A stretch of 12,455 nucleotides of DNA from an uncultured Eubacteriales bacterium (lineage in GTDB: Bacteria; Bacillota; Clostridia; Oscillospirales; CAG-272). The stretch spans positions 1 to 12,455 of the forward strand of contig URCP01000085.1 in NCBI GenBank assembly GCA_900546315.1, given 5' to 3'. The notes beneath the pieces were generated by a model that saw only the letters and a program-made list of their open reading frames with translations, did not search any database and was not told where the DNA came from. The position numbers and the translations under genes were made by a program. Below are positions 6,941 to 12,455 of this stretch, in pieces; position 1 is the stretch's first letter, and the number at the start of each line of letters is the position of its first letter.

Positions 6941-6998
6941 AAATTGTATGAATCATTGCATATGGAAATTGCAATAGAATATGAGAGGTGTTCATAAA

Positions 6999-7205
6999 AT
7001 GAAGGAAGGAATCCATCCCGAATACAAGGAAGTCACGATAAAGTGCGCTTGCGGCGAGTCTGTCGTTACCCGTTCCACGAAGCCCGGAGAGATCAGAGTT
7101 GAAATCTGCTCCAAGTGCCATCCGTTCTACACCGGTAAGCAGAAGCTCATCGATGCCGGCGGACGTGTGGACAAGTTCAAGCGTCGTCTCGAAAAGAGCA
7201 AGTAA
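6999..7205 (+). CDS. rpmE: 50S ribosomal protein L31, zinc-binding (C+) form
   Basis: 68 residues. It is a component of the large ribosomal subunit at the bridge to the small subunit. It opens MKEGIHPEYKEV, as L31 proteins do, and has four cysteines C16, C18, C37 and C40 (CAC and CSKC) that bind zinc in the C+ type, then HPFYTGKQ and a basic tail RVDKFKRRLEKSK. The start at 6999 is chosen over the in-frame ATG at 6981 because GAGAGGTG (6983-6990) is a good ribosome binding site 8 nt upstream of 6999 and because the family begins at this methionine. It stands as a single-gene unit between its own promoter and terminator. In several Firmicutes, L31 genes are zinc-responsive; nothing here proves that for this one. 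Confidence 0.96.
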   Translation: MKEGIHPEYKEVTIKCACGESVVTRSTKPGEIRVEICSKCHPFYTGKQKLIDAGGRVDKFKRRLEKSK

Positions 7206-7213
7206 TAACCGTT

Positions 7214-7232
7214 TCGACCGGTCTCCGGTCGA
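7214..7232 (+). other. Perfect hairpin directly after rpmE
   Basis: TCGACCGG (7214-7221) and CCGGTCGA (7225-7232) pair perfectly with a 3-nt loop TCT, 8 nt after the rpmE stop. There is no T run after it. With the terminator that follows it makes a two-hairpin end, so it may serve as a 3'-end stabiliser. Confidence 0.6.
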
Positions 7233-7259
7233 ATGGACTTCTTCTATATCGGAAGTGGG

Positions 7260-7302
7260 TCCGCGGGCGTATTTTATCACGCGTCCGCGGATCTTTTGTT
7301 TT
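7260..7302 (+). terminator. Rho-independent terminator of rpmE
   Basis: TCCGCGG-GCGT (7260-7270) pairs with ACGC-GT-CCGCGGA (7279-7291): 11 GC-rich pairs with a 2-nt bulge and an 8-nt loop, followed by TCTTTTGTTTT (7292-7302). It ends the rpmE unit; hflX starts 68 nt later, and I see no convincing promoter for it in between. Confidence 0.8.
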
Positions 7303-7369
7303 GCCAGACACAGTTTCACCGATTACGGATACGCTTTTCGGTGGCCGACATGAAAGGAATGGTTTTTTA

Positions 7370-8704
7370 ATGGATACCCAGAATACGAACGATTTTGAAA
7401 AAGCCGTGCTCGTCGCCGTCGACACGAGCGACATGAAGGACGGCGAGTGCGAGATATCCCTCGCGGAGCTTGAGAGACTGCTTGATACGGCGGGGGGAAG
7501 CGTCTTCGCGAAGGTCGTGCAGTCGCTCGATCATCCGAACTCCAAGACCTGCATCGGAAGCGGAAAGCTCATCGAGCTCGGCGAGCTCTGCCGCGCGAAC
7601 GACATAAAGCTTGTGATATTCGACATGGAGCTGTCTCCCGCGCAAATAAAGAACATCGAGGACGTGCTCGACGGCGCGAGGGTGCTCGACCGTTCGATGC
7701 TGATACTCGATATATTCGCGCTTCACGCGTCGAGCGCGGAGGGCAAATTGCAGGTCGAACTGGCACAGCTCAAATATACCGCGCCGCGCCTTATCGGAAA
7801 GGGCATCGAGATGTCGCGTCTCGGCGGCAACACCGGCGGTCGTATCGGAACCCGCGGACCGGGCGAATCAAAGCTCGAGACAGACCGCCGCCACCTGAAA
7901 CGCCGTATCGAACAGCTCGAGAGCGAGCTTGAGGATCTCGACCGCGGAAGACTGACGCAGAGAAAGGCGCGCGAGCGCTCCGGTATCGCCAAGGTCGCAA
8001 TCGTCGGTTACACGAACGCGGGAAAATCGACCCTGCTGAACCGCCTGACAGACGCCGGGATTCTCGCAGAGGACAAGCTCTTCGCGACGCTTGACCCGAC
8101 GACGCGGAAGTTCACTCTGCCGTGCGGCGTCGATATACTGCTGACCGACACGGTCGGCTTTATTCGCAATCTTCCGCATCACCTGATAAAGGCGTTCAAG
8201 TCGACGCTCGACGAGGCGGCTTACGCGGACATAATCCTTATCCTGATCGATTCGAGCGACCCGGAGGCGATGAGTCAGCTCGAGGTCACGGAGAATCTGC
8301 TGAAAGACCTCGGCGCGTCGGATAAGCCGACGATCTATGTCTATAATAAGTGTGATATCGCCGACATTGACCTCTGGCATATGCCGGAGGGGACGCTCTC
8401 ACCGACGAAGAACGGCTCTGCCGTCGCTGTCTCCGCGAAAAACGGAGCCGGTATCGACGAGCTTGTAAGACGCCTTGAGAAGCTCGTGCTCGACGGCAAG
8501 ACCGACGAGACGTTCATTATCCCGAACTCCGAGCAGGGCGTCGTCAGCCGTCTCTACGCCGCCGCTAAGGTCATCGACATTGATTACGGCGCTGAGAACG
8601 TGACAATAACCGCGACCGTCGACCACAAGACCCGCGGGCAGTTCGACAAATACCGCGTCAGGAAGGAAGGAGAGAGGGATGGCGAAGAAGAAGACGACGA
8701 GTGA
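7370..8704 (+). CDS. hflX: GTPase HflX
   Basis: 444 residues. HflX is a ribosome-associated GTPase that splits stalled or stress-damaged ribosomes. Residues 1-150 form the HflX-specific N-terminal domain, followed by the glycine-rich linker with GPGESKLETDRRHLKRRI (about 163-180) and a coiled helix pair. The G domain contains G1 GYTNAGKST (213-221), switch region TLDPTTRKF, G3 DTVGF (260-264), G4 NKCD (326-329) and G5 VSAKNGAGI. The start at 7370 is chosen because AAAGGA (7353-7358) precedes it; the open frame continues back to 7301, but that part runs into the rpmE terminator. The 3' end overlaps the next gene by 26 bp. Position after rpmE and with the YigZ-like gene fits a translation-quality role. 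Confidence 0.95.
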   Translation: MDTQNTNDFEKAVLVAVDTSDMKDGECEISLAELERLLDTAGGSVFAKVVQSLDHPNSKTCIGSGKLIELGELCRANDIKLVIFDMELSPAQIKNIEDVLDGARVLDRSMLILDIFALHASSAEGKLQVELAQLKYTAPRLIGKGIEMSRLGGNTGGRIGTRGPGESKLETDRRHLKRRIEQLESELEDLDRGRLTQRKARERSGIAKVAIVGYTNAGKSTLLNRLTDAGILAEDKLFATLDPTTRKFTLPCGVDILLTDTVGFIRNLPHHLIKAFKSTLDEAAYADIILILIDSSDPEAMSQLEVTENLLKDLGASDKPTIYVYNKCDIADIDLWHMPEGTLSPTKNGSAVAVSAKNGAGIDELVRRLEKLVLDGKTDETFIIPNSEQGVVSRLYAAAKVIDIDYGAENVTITATVDHKTRGQFDKYRVRKEGERDGEEEDDE

Positions 8705-9344
8705 CATTCCCGCGCCGTCCGCGCCGAAGCTATACACTACTCTCGGAAAGTCCGCGAGCGCCGAGTATACCGAGAAAAAATCTGTCTTCATCGGTTACTC
8801 GTCACCGGTGAAGACAGAGCGGGAGGCGCTGGACTTCATTAACGCCGTGAGAAAGAAGCACTCGGACGCCAGACACAACGTCTTCGCTTATCAGCTGAAC
8901 GGCGGCGGGATCGCGCGATACTCTGACGACGGCGAGCCGCAGGGAACGGCGGGCGTGCCGGTCCTCGAGGTTATAAAGAAGAGCGGCGCGGACGACTGCG
9001 TCATCGTCGTGACGAGGTATTTCGGAGGCATTCTCCTCGGAGCGAGCGGGCTTGTCAGGGCTTATTCCACTGCCGCGAAGAGCGCAGTTGACGCCGCCGG
9101 TGTCGTGACATATGAGAGCTACCGCGAATTCACGCTCGAGTGCGGTTACTCGGAATATCAGCGTGTTGAGGCGGAGCTGCCGAAGTACGGCGTCATCGTC
9201 GATTCCTCGGTTTTCGGCGGGAACGTCGCGATGCGGCTCGCGGTCAAGGCGGCGAGATACGACGAGTTCTCGGCAAGGCTCGCCGAGATGTTCGCGGGAA
9301 GGGTCGTGCCGGAGCCTGTCGGGGAGAGGTTTGATTTCAGGTGA
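8679..9344 (+). CDS. IMPACT/YigZ family protein
   Basis: 221 residues. The IMPACT N-terminal domain (about 25-135) shows KKSVFIGYSSPV, SDARHNVFAYQL (62-73), YSDDGEPQGTAGVPVLEVI (81-99) and the family signature RYFGGILLGASGLVRAYS (113-130). A DUF1949-type ferredoxin-like domain (about 145-205) follows. Eukaryotic IMPACT proteins regulate GCN2; the bacterial members (YigZ/YvyE) have no firmly fixed role but are linked to translation. RBS AAGGAAGGAGAG lies inside the end of hflX just before ATG 8679, and the 26-bp overlap implies coupling with hflX. Confidence 0.93.
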   Translation: MAKKKTTSDIPAPSAPKLYTTLGKSASAEYTEKKSVFIGYSSPVKTEREALDFINAVRKKHSDARHNVFAYQLNGGGIARYSDDGEPQGTAGVPVLEVIKKSGADDCVIVVTRYFGGILLGASGLVRAYSTAAKSAVDAAGVVTYESYREFTLECGYSEYQRVEAELPKYGVIVDSSVFGGNVAMRLAVKAARYDEFSARLAEMFAGRVVPEPVGERFDFR

Positions 9345-9345
9345 G

Positions 9346-9367
9346 TTAATCCACAGGTGTGGATTAA
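9346..9367. promoter_or_regulatory. 22-bp perfect palindrome, possible operator
   Basis: TTAATCCACA (9346-9355) and TGTGGATTAA (9358-9367) are exact reverse complements separated by GG. It begins 2 nt after the YigZ-family stop and ends 34 nt before the methyltransferase start. No T run follows, so it is not a terminator. The symmetry and length suit a dimeric DNA-binding regulator or a short RNA hairpin. The half site differs from a DnaA box (TTATNCACA) by an extra A. Confidence 0.6.
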
Positions 9368-9401
9368 TCGCACAGTTAAGATAAGTGAAAAGGAGGACGT
9401 C

Positions 9402-10211
9402 ATGTCGTCAAATCAGGACAAGATCATCGAGAAATACAAAAGTGGTTTCGAGGACAGGCGCGCGGAGCTTTCCCGCGCCGGGAAGATGGAGTTTCATTAC
9501 ACCGAAAAACTGCTTCGCCGGTACATGAAGGGTCTTCCGAGAACGATTGAGCTCGGGTGCGCGACCGGGTATTACGCTTACGCTCTCGCAGATATCTGCG
9601 GTTCGTACACCGGCGTTGACCTTTCGCCGGAAAATATCGCGATATTTGAAAAGAAGCTCTCCGAGAAGCCGCTCACGACCGCGCGCGGGGAACCCGTGAA
9701 GTGTCGTGTCGGCGACGCAACAGATCTGTCGGATATTCCGGATGGTTCGTATGACGCGGTGCTCTGTCTCGGACCGATGTACCATTTGCCGCCGGAGGAG
9801 CGTCGGAAGGTCTTTGCGGAGTGTTACCGCATAGCGTCGCCGGGAGCGCTGTTAGCGTTCGCTTATATTTGTACGACCGGGCTTGTCGCGGGTGCGTCCT
9901 GTTTTGACGGACTGCGTGAGGTGTACCCGAATGAGTGCGCTAACCACTGTGTGTTTGACCTCGGGACCGACGATATTGCGCCGGGGCTGTTCTACTACAC
10001 TTCGCCGGACGATATCGAGAGGGCGGCCGAGGCGGCGGGACTTGAAGTGGTCGCGGATCACGGGCTGGATTTCTTCTTTATGGCGTCCGCGATAAACGCC
10101 GCCGGGGAGGAGCGGATGCCGAGCTTTTACGCGCTGCTCGACCGGATGGTGGACGAGCCGAGGTGCACGGGGGCGGCGAATCACGCGTTGGTGGTTGCGC
10201 GGAAGGGATAA
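9402..10211 (+). CDS. Class I SAM-dependent methyltransferase
   Basis: 269 residues, soluble. Motif I TIELGCATGYYAYAL (48-62) forms the SAM-binding glycine loop; D73 in YTGVDLSPENI (69-79) is the ribose-binding acid; GDATDLSDIPDGSYDAVLCLGPMYHL (104-129 region) holds motifs II and III. The C-terminal part, about 150-269, carries YTSPDDIERAAEAAGLEVV and a predicted lid. This is the Methyltransf_11/25 fold; the substrate is not indicated. The start at 9402 is chosen because AGGAGG (9391-9396) is an excellent RBS at the right distance; a GTG in the same frame at 9357 lies inside the palindrome and is unlikely. A strong terminator follows. It may be read with hflX and the YigZ-like gene or separately. 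Confidence 0.88.
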   Translation: MSSNQDKIIEKYKSGFEDRRAELSRAGKMEFHYTEKLLRRYMKGLPRTIELGCATGYYAYALADICGSYTGVDLSPENIAIFEKKLSEKPLTTARGEPVKCRVGDATDLSDIPDGSYDAVLCLGPMYHLPPEERRKVFAECYRIASPGALLAFAYICTTGLVAGASCFDGLREVYPNECANHCVFDLGTDDIAPGLFYYTSPDDIERAAEAAGLEVVADHGLDFFFMASAINAAGEERMPSFYALLDRMVDEPRCTGAANHALVVARKG

Positions 10212-10216
10212 AAGAA

Positions 10217-10257
10217 CCAGCGTTCCGGGGGTGTTCCGGAACGCTGGATTTTATTTC
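10217..10257 (+). terminator. Strong Rho-independent terminator after the methyltransferase gene
   Basis: CCAGCGTTCCGG (10217-10228) and CCGGAACGCTGG (10236-10247) form 12 perfect pairs with a 7-nt loop, followed by ATTTTATTT. It begins 6 nt after the stop codon and separates plus-strand genes from the convergent minus-strand gene ending at 10279. The opposite strand lacks a comparable T tail. Confidence 0.9.
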
Positions 10258-10278
10258 AGGACGTTTTGTCCGTTGCGG

Positions 10279-10626
10279 TTATGTTATTTTGCCTGTCCAT
10301 TGAGGATAACTGCACCAAGAGCCGCATCCTACCACATTTATTGCTTCGAAGTAGTAGACCCAACCGCACTTCGCGCAGGCTTTGACAAGCTGGGTTCTGT
10401 GATCGTCAGTACGATATGGATGGGGATCTTTTGCATAGTTGCGGTAGTCTGGTTTGGCACAACTGCAATCTGTGGATGCTCTTAGCATATCCACGATCAT
10501 TCCCGAACGTGCATCAAATACGATGCACTCTTTCGCTTCGTGAGCGGAGGCGAAGGTTGCGAAAAGCGCTGTGGCTATGACAGCACCCGCCAGAACTCTG
10601 GCAACGGCTTTCATGGTCTTTTTCAT
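10279..10626 (-). CDS. Small secreted cysteine-rich protein, unknown function
   Basis: 115 residues. Residues 1-28 are a clear signal peptide: basic MKKTMKAVAR, hydrophobic VLAGAVIATALFATF, and A-S-A before H29, giving a mature protein of about 87 residues. The mature part has seven cysteines: C34, C54 and C56 (CSC), C84 and C87 (CAKCGW), C101 and C105 (GCGSWC). CxC plus CxxC spacing could bind zinc like a ribbon or form disulfides; the odd count leaves one free or paired between molecules. I recognise no family. RBS AAGGAAG (10634-10640 on the minus strand) supports the first methionine. It ends convergently with the methyltransferase terminator. It points the same way as the tandem gene family upstream of it, 162 nt away, so common expression is possible. 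Confidence 0.72.
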   Translation of the reverse strand: MKKTMKAVARVLAGAVIATALFATFASAHEAKECIVFDARSGMIVDMLRASTDCSCAKPDYRNYAKDPHPYRTDDHRTQLVKACAKCGWVYYFEAINVVGCGSWCSYPQWTGKIT

Positions 10627-10673
10627 TTGTTTGCTTCCTTATTATGTGATATGAGGGATTAAGTATCTGTCGG

Positions 10674-10685
10674 CTCTGCGCAGAG
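10674..10685. promoter_or_regulatory. 12-bp palindrome upstream of the secreted cysteine-rich gene
   Basis: CTCTGCGCAGAG is a perfect palindrome about 48 nt upstream of the minus-strand start at 10626. A second one, GTTTTCT (10752-10758) / AGAAAAC (10762-10768), lies just past the end of the neighbouring family copy. Either may act in control or transcript ending, but no clear promoter or T run supports a choice. The rest of 10627-10788 shows no gene that I trust. Confidence 0.35.
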
Positions 10686-10788
10686 ACTATCGAGGTGGCG
10701 CTTACATCTCTCATATCTCTCACCTCTTTTCATAGTGGATTTTTATTCAATGTTTTCTTATAGAAAACTCAGAATAAATTCGTGCTGA

Positions 10789-11463
10789 TCATTTCTCAGA
10801 TTCAGAATATGGGTCAATATATTCGACAGAGAAAAAACGGGAAATGTCATCTCCAAACGGATAATCATCATGGAGCTGAACAAACTTGAGTGTCGCGCTG
10901 CACACCGGATATTTGTCGGCATCGTCGTTGAACACGTTTACTGTTACAAATGATTCAAGTCCGGGATAACCATATTGATCTTCAAACGCCATTATTTTTA
11001 TGTCATCAATATCAACGAACCCATAGCCTCCTATTGCCGGACAGAACGCGAGATACCCGCTGTCCCTGAGCTGCCATTTGTAGCAGTATATCCTGTCTGT
11101 CCCTTTCCCTTCAGTCGAGCTTTCATAGAATGGGATTGCTCTTTCACCGACTGAAATCTGACAGTCGTCAGACTCAACTCTTATTATCCCGCCGTCATAT
11201 TCGAACCCAATGTTGAGGTTCCAGAGACCTTCACCGTATGTCGGCGCCATCAGGCGGGTCTCACCGGGCAGTAGTTCGGTGAACGCAAATTTCGACTTTT
11301 CGTCCCATTTGTTCGGGTCGGTCTCGTCACCGATGTATAGGTATGGTTTGATGATCAGCCGCTTTTCCGGAGCGTCGGTGACTTTGTTCTGTGCTATCGC
11401 GAGATATGCGACGCAGGCGGCTATTGCGAGGAAGAATGCGGTCAGAAGGAGTTTGGCTTTCAT
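10789..11463 (-). CDS. Tandem secreted/lipoprotein-like family protein, copy A
   Basis: 224 residues. The start is set at 11463 because GGAGGT lies 7 nt upstream; an in-frame TTG further out would include that RBS. Residues 1-25 are a signal sequence (MKAKLLLTAFFLAIAAC); I14-A-A-C17 fits a lipobox, although hydrophobic residues continue to 24, so a membrane anchor is also possible. The rest is soluble, acidic and rich in beta-strand-like segments, with PYLYIGDETDP (40-50), FAFTELLPGETRLMAP (59-74), WNLNIGFEYDGGIIRVES (81-98), RIYCYKWQLRDSGYLAF (124-140) and FFSVEYIDPYS (210-220). Cysteines are at 17, 101, 127, 141 and 188. I recognise no domain. It is about 81% identical to copy B upstream, at a 724-bp period, and is probably co-transcribed with it. 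Confidence 0.78.
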   Translation of the reverse strand: MKAKLLLTAFFLAIAACVAYLAIAQNKVTDAPEKRLIIKPYLYIGDETDPNKWDEKSKFAFTELLPGETRLMAPTYGEGLWNLNIGFEYDGGIIRVESDDCQISVGERAIPFYESSTEGKGTDRIYCYKWQLRDSGYLAFCPAIGGYGFVDIDDIKIMAFEDQYGYPGLESFVTVNVFNDDADKYPVCSATLKFVQLHDDYPFGDDISRFFSVEYIDPYSESEK

Positions 11464-11512
11464 ACGTGTTACCTCCAACGGTCATTTTGCTGCTTACGGT
11501 GTAAAAGTGAAT

Positions 11513-12187
11513 TCATTCCTCAGATTCAGAATATGGGTCAATATATTCGATAGAGAAAAAACTTGAGACAGTATCTCCGCCCGATCCGTCCTGTTCGAGT
11601 TGAATTAATTTCAGTGTCGCGCTGCACACAGGGTATTTGTCGGCGTCGTCATTGAATACATTTACAGTTATGAAGGATTCTTTTCCCGGATAACCGTAGC
11701 GTTGTTCGAATGACATTATTTTTATATCGTCTATATCGTGCCAGCCGGAACCTCCATAAACAGGGAAGAACGCGAGATAGCCGCTGTCACGGAGCTGCCA
11801 GCTGTAGCAGTATATCCTGTCATTTCCGTTTCCTGACGAGGAGTTTTTGTAGAACGGCTGCGCTTTATCGCCTACGGATATCTGACAGTCCTCAGATTCC
11901 ACTCTGATGATGCCGCCGTCATATTCAAATCCTATATTCAGATTCCACATGGTTGGAGTGCTGGTTGGCGCCATCAGACGTGTCTCGCCGGGTAAAAGTT
12001 CGGTGAAAGCGAACTTCGATTTTTCATCCCAGTTGTTCGGATCTGTCTCATCTCCGATGTAGAGATATGGCTTGATGATGAGCCGTTTTTCCGGAGCGTC
12101 GGCGACTTTGTTCTGCGTTATCGCGAGATATGCGACGCAGGCGGCAATGGCGAGGAAGAATGCGGTCAGAAGGAGTTTGCCTTTCAT
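11513..12187 (-). CDS. Tandem secreted/lipoprotein-like family protein, copy B
   Basis: 224 residues, the same length as copy A with no gaps in the alignment. The start at 12187 has the same GGAGGT ribosome binding site. Of 224 positions I count 43 differences from copy A, and they are clumped: 76-80, 107-122, 141-150 and 198-209. Residues 1-75 and 81-106 are almost unchanged. C141 of copy A is F here; C17, C101, C127 and C188 are kept. The signal or lipobox region and acidic beta-rich body are as in copy A. The gap to copy A is 49 nt without a terminator, which suggests one transcript running toward lower coordinates. The function is unknown. The pattern looks like a surface-exposed protein with variable loops on a fixed scaffold, which is inference. 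Confidence 0.78.
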   Translation of the reverse strand: MKGKLLLTAFFLAIAACVAYLAITQNKVADAPEKRLIIKPYLYIGDETDPNNWDEKSKFAFTELLPGETRLMAPTSTPTMWNLNIGFEYDGGIIRVESEDCQISVGDKAQPFYKNSSSGNGNDRIYCYSWQLRDSGYLAFFPVYGGSGWHDIDDIKIMSFEQRYGYPGKESFITVNVFNDDADKYPVCSATLKLIQLEQDGSGGDTVSSFFSIEYIDPYSESEE

Positions 12188-12236
12188 ACGTGTTACCTCC
12201 AACGTTCATTTTGCTGCTTACGGTGTAAAAGTGAAT

Positions 12237-12378
12237 TCATTCATCTGGTGCGGAATATGAATCAACATATTCAATTGAGAAAAAACGGGAAACTCTATCC
12301 TGAAACGGAGAATCTTCGTGGAGCTGAACAAACTTCAATGTCGCACTGTATACTGGATATTTATCGGCATCGTCGTTG
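12237..12378 (-). pseudogene. Tandem family copy C, C-terminal remnant cut by an insertion
   Basis: Reading the minus strand from 12378 to the TGA at 12237 gives about 46 residues matching the ends of copies A and B: NDDADKYPVYSATLKFVQL followed by HEDSPFQDRVSRFFSIEYVDSYSAPDE. The stop stands exactly 724 bp beyond that of copy B. The match to the family stops abruptly near 12378, at the codon for the N of VFNDD, and the frame then meets a stop, with IS-like sequence beyond. The cysteine at the position of C188 is a tyrosine here. Unless the remainder of the gene continues on the far side of the insertion, this copy is inactive. Confidence 0.75.
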
Positions 12379-12394
12379 GATCATGTAAAATATA

Positions 12395-12423
12395 TTGTGT
12401 AAACTCCAAAAGTATGGTACAAT
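12395..12423 (+). promoter_or_regulatory. Promoter of the putative transposase gene
   Basis: TTGTGT (12395-12400), 17 nt, TACAAT (12418-12423) with a TG extension (12415-12416). It lies 20 nt upstream of the start at 12444, inside the putative IS end. Confidence 0.5.
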
Positions 12424-12443
12424 AGATATAGGAGATGAAGCAC

Positions 12444-12455
12444 ATGAAAAAAGAG
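12444..12455 (+). CDS. Start of a probable transposase gene, cut by the window end
   Basis: Only four codons (MKKE) are visible. The start is chosen from TAGGAG (12429-12434) 9 nt upstream; another in-frame ATG at 12435 touches the RBS and is less likely. Identity as a transposase rests on the IS-like upstream sequence and on the interruption of family copy C, not on the protein itself. Confidence 0.45.

Larger units (their letters stand above)
10789..12378. repeat. Tandem duplication with 724-bp period
   Basis: Stop codons of the three family copies lie at 10789, 11513 and 12237, an exact 724-bp step. The two spacers, 11464-11512 and 12188-12236, are 49 nt each and differ at one base (G or T at position 18), including the RBS and part of the sequence leading to it. 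Sequence beyond the stop of copy A (below 10787) no longer matches the spacer, so the repeat boundary is at that end. Copies diverge more in the coding part than in the spacer. Confidence 0.85.
12379..12455 (+). mobile_element. Left end of an insertion sequence, probably IS256-like
   Basis: From about 12379 the sequence GGATCATGTAAAATATATTG no longer matches the duplicated family. The motif ATTGTGTAAA (12394-12403) is like that near the ends of IS256 (mutator-type) elements. A promoter and a short leader lead to a start codon at 12444, as expected of an IS left end with the transposase gene reading inward. The right end, inverted repeat partner and target duplication lie outside the window, so the family call is tentative. 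Confidence 0.55.

Noticed and set aside
7301..7369. Upstream extension of HflX to 7301.
   Set aside because: It begins in the T tail of the rpmE terminator and lacks an RBS; ATG 7370 has one.
9346..9355. DnaA box in TTAATCCACA.
   Set aside because: It has an extra base compared with TTATNCACA, and no cluster of such boxes or AT-rich unwinding region is nearby.
10195..10485. Plus-strand open frame opposite the secreted cysteine-rich gene.
   Set aside because: It starts inside the end of the methyltransferase gene, reads through a strong terminator, and its hydrophobic content is the antisense of a better-supported gene.
10514..10723. Small minus-strand ORF starting near 10714 behind a good AGGTGAG site, overlapping the start of the secreted cysteine-rich gene.
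   Set aside because: The protein has no sensible features and runs in another frame into a gene with a clear signal peptide. A short translated leader remains possible but unsupported.

Overview
The window reads as chromosomal DNA of an anaerobic, Gram-positive-type bacterium, most likely an uncultured member of the Clostridia (Bacillota). The reasons are strong AGGAGG-like ribosome binding sites, TTGnnn-17-TATAAT-type promoters with a TG extension, frequent ATA isoleucine codons in otherwise GC-rich genes, an Lrp-alr-DUF6125 gene string, and an XRE-cupin regulator paired with an acyl-CoA synthetase. This placement is inference from style and gene content; no rRNA gene is present.

Layout. 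(a) 1-753: 3' part of an ABC-transporter solute-binding protein gene, with a terminator at 876-907. (b) 956-3567: a good promoter, a leader of about 260 nt with a very strongly folded segment (a perfect three-way junction plus one more hairpin), an XRE-cupin regulator and an acyl-CoA synthetase. (c) 3612-3700: a near-palindromic MITE-like element directly before a GQSN/DxxH (SGNH) esterase gene. (d) 4705-6869: a translationally coupled trio of an Lrp/AsnC regulator, alanine racemase and a DUF6125 protein. (e) 6912-7302: rpmE (ribosomal protein L31, zinc-binding form) with its own promoter and terminator. (f) 7370-10257: hflX, an IMPACT/YigZ-family gene and a SAM methyltransferase, closed by a strong terminator; a 22-bp palindrome lies before the methyltransferase.

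(g) 10279-12455 differs in character. All genes there lie on the minus strand and look less GC-rich. They are a small secreted cysteine-rich protein and a tandem array of a secreted or lipoprotein-like family with an exact 724-bp period. Two copies are complete (224 aa each, about 81% identical). The third is cut at about 12378 by what looks like the left end of an insertion sequence whose transposase gene starts at 12444. The 49-nt spacer between copies differs at a single base, while the proteins differ mainly in discrete patches. This is the most unusual protein-coding part of the window.

Functionally, the plus-strand part is mostly housekeeping: translation and ribosome functions (rpmE, hflX), D-alanine supply for the cell wall (alr), and acyl activation under a ligand-sensing regulator. 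The minus-strand end is an accessory, surface-directed region shaped by duplication and transposition. No CRISPR array, tRNA or rRNA was found.
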